Shown here: piece by piece, positions 62,699 through 64,000 of the stretch
Layout of the letters: each line of letters starts with the position of its first letter
Numbering within the stretch: the stretch's first letter is position 1
Assembly (NCBI RefSeq): GCF_039955095.1
Contig: NZ_CP154878.1
Span: forward strand, 1,426,001-1,490,000
Length of the DNA: 64,000 nt
Direction: 5' to 3'
From: Limosilactobacillus sp. WILCCON 0051
Lineage (GTDB): Bacteria; Bacillota; Bacilli; Lactobacillales; Lactobacillaceae
Translations under genes and position numbers: made by a program
The notes under the pieces: generated by a model
The model's input: only the letters and a program-made list of their open reading frames with translations
What the model was told of the DNA's origin: nothing
The model's database searches: none

Positions 62699-64000
62699 CT
62701 AGAATCGAAGCCCTTTTGGATAAAAGTTCTTAAGCGTTTGACCAACCAGCTTGCCCCAGCCGCAGACATGGCCCTGACAAACCAGCAGCTGCCAGCCAGG
62801 CTCGCCGCTCAGCTGCAGCGTATCGCCATGCACATATTGGCGCCACTGATCAAGCGTAATCGACAAGACATGGTCAGTATCCGTGGGCTGACTGGCTAAG
62901 GCCCAGGCCAGCGCGGGTTCAAATCGATTCTTTTTAAACGTTCCCAAATGCAGTCCTGGCCGCAGAATCGTCATCTGCGCGATCTCATCGATTCCCTTTG
63001 GCAGATCGTAAAGCTGGTCGCCATAAGTCAGCAGATGATTTGCCTGATAGCTGGGCATCGTTTGGGCAGCAAACTTTTCAAATAATGCCCGCTGCTCTTT
63101 GGTAATCGAATTATGGTTAGCGCGCTGCTTGCCCTTTTTCTTGCTTTTCTTTTTAGCTGATACTGGCATCACTGAACCGCCCTGCAGACGGAATTTAGCA
63201 ATAAAATGGCCTTCACCTTGGATATGATGCGGGAACAGACGCACGGCACGACTTAACTCAGGATTGCCGTCTGCCCATTCTGGTCGGCCATCGTCCATGC
63301 CGGCATACTTCTTGATCGGCACCATGGTCAGATCATAGTTGTCCAACAGCCAGGCCGCGTTTTGCTCATCTTCTTCCGGCGCAAACGTGCAGGTGGAATA
63401 AACCAGCGTGCCCCCCGGTTTGAGCATTTTCATAGCTGAGCTTAAAATCTTGCGCTGACGATTGGCACATTCACTTGGATAATCCGGCGTCCAATACTCA
63501 ATTCCAGCCGGCTCTTTGCGGAACATTCCCTCACCAGAACAAGGCGCATCCACTAAGATTCGATCAAAAAACTGCGGAAACTGTTTTTCAAGGTCAGCTG
63601 GGCTCTCATTCATTACGACTGCATGCCGAGCCCCCCAACGTTCGAGGTTTTCGGCTAGGATATTGGCCCGCTTGCGAAAGATCTCATTGGCAACCAGCAG
63701 ACCCTCATCATGCATTTTGGCGATTAAATGCGTGCTTTTACCACCTGGTGCCGCGCATAGATCCAGCACACGCTCACCCGGTTGTGGATCCACGACCTCC
63801 CCAACGTACATGGCACTGGGTTCCTGACTGTATACCCAACCGGTAACGTGATCCAGCGACTTGCCATCAACCTTGCCAAACCAGCCATTTTCAACATATT
63901 CAACCTTGCCTGATGCTGTTTTCAAAGTGGCATCCGGCTGGCCGTTTTTTAAAGGATTGGTACGAAAGCCGCTGCAGCTTGGCTGATCAAACGCGGCCAA
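62699..64000 (-). CDS. rsmF: rRNA (cytosine-5)-methyltransferase, RsmF/YebU-like, 5' end missing
   Basis: 433 residues visible, about 20 N-terminal residues lie beyond the window. The NOL1/NOP2/Sun domain has SAM loop VLDLCAAPGGKSTHLIAKM near 100, NEIFRKRANILAENLERWG, the motif IV Cys in VDAPCSGEGMFRKEP and the second Cys in LVYSTCTFAPEEDEQN. A Lys/Ser linker (SAKKKSKKKGKQ) leads to the C-terminal RsmF-type and PUA-like RNA-binding parts. It methylates C5 of a cytosine in 16S rRNA. The target base is inferred from family only. Confidence 0.92.
   Translation of the reverse strand: MAAFDQPSCSGFRTNPLKNGQPDATLKTASGKVEYVENGWFGKVDGKSLDHVTGWVYSQEPSAMYVGEVVDPQPGERVLDLCAAPGGKSTHLIAKMHDEGLLVANEIFRKRANILAENLERWGARHAVVMNESPADLEKQFPQFFDRILVDAPCSGEGMFRKEPAGIEYWTPDYPSECANRQRKILSSAMKMLKPGGTLVYSTCTFAPEEDEQNAAWLLDNYDLTMVPIKKYAGMDDGRPEWADGNPELSRAVRLFPHHIQGEGHFIAKFRLQGGSVMPVSAKKKSKKKGKQRANHNSITKEQRALFEKFAAQTMPSYQANHLLTYGDQLYDLPKGIDEIAQMTILRPGLHLGTFKKNRFEPALAWALASQPTDTDHVLSITLDQWRQYVHGDTLQLSGEPGWQLLVCQGHVCGWGKLVGQTLKNFYPKGLRF

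Overview
The window comes from a low-to-mid GC Gram-positive bacterium of the family Lactobacillaceae. A Limosilactobacillus-like heterofermenter is my best guess, but the genus is inferred rather than proven. Supporting points are the Firmicutes-type clusters rbgA-rnhB / dprA / topA, gpsB-rnpB, ypsA / recU-ponA and dnaD-asnS-ypmB-dinG, a mevalonate-pathway operon, class-B RNase P RNA, a T-box leader, LPXTG anchoring, and frequent TTG/GTG starts with strong GGAGG-type ribosome binding sites.

Layout. 1-7.3 kb: end of a LacX-like gene, topA, dprA (opposite strand) and the operon GDSL hydrolase-ypmS-yozE-rbgA-rnhB. 7.4-16.4 kb: ordinary single genes (membrane protein, flavodoxin, azlCD, lipase-like protein, acetyltransferase, DUF915 hydrolase, SDR protein, GT8 glycosyltransferase, HD phosphohydrolase, rlmL-type methyltransferase). 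16.65-19.0 kb: a complete IS66 element with an 8-bp target duplication, sitting in the loop of a transcription terminator. 19.0-24.9 kb: Nudix hydrolase; an LPXTG surface protein with 57 Pro-Thr-Gln repeats followed 14 bases later by a GtfA/TarM-like glycosyltransferase; and a methionine T-box-controlled metQ-msrA unit. 25.2-35.3 kb: a full glycogen operon glgBCDAP plus a GH13 glucosidase. 35.3-36.4 kb: a long AT-rich leader region with palindromes and a cre-like site, then rnpB. 36.4-48.4 kb: gpsB, ypsA, recU-ponA, an EamA transporter, a DUF1002 protein and dnaD, asnS, ypmB, dinG. 48.5-52.7 kb: mevalonate kinase, decarboxylase, phosphomevalonate kinase and type 2 isopentenyl diphosphate isomerase. 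52.9-56.4 kb: an OpuC-type osmolyte ABC transporter. 56.6-60.5 kb: an IS3-family element between two 39-base palindromes, then an IS200/IS605-type element with intact TnpB and decayed TnpA. 60.5-64 kb: ROK fructokinase, a TetR-Spx-like regulator pair and an rRNA m5C methyltransferase cut by the window end.

How the parts work together. The chromosome core here holds DNA maintenance, cell-wall, tRNA charging and isoprenoid genes. Between rnpB and rlmL, which are usually neighbours, lies about 19.5 kb of accessory material (IS66, the repeat adhesin with its glycosyltransferase, methionine salvage, glycogen metabolism). The strongest candidate for a little-described system is the (PTQ)57 surface protein with its own glycosyltransferase, which looks like a minimal dedicated O-glycosylation pair. 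No tRNA gene and no CRISPR array was seen.
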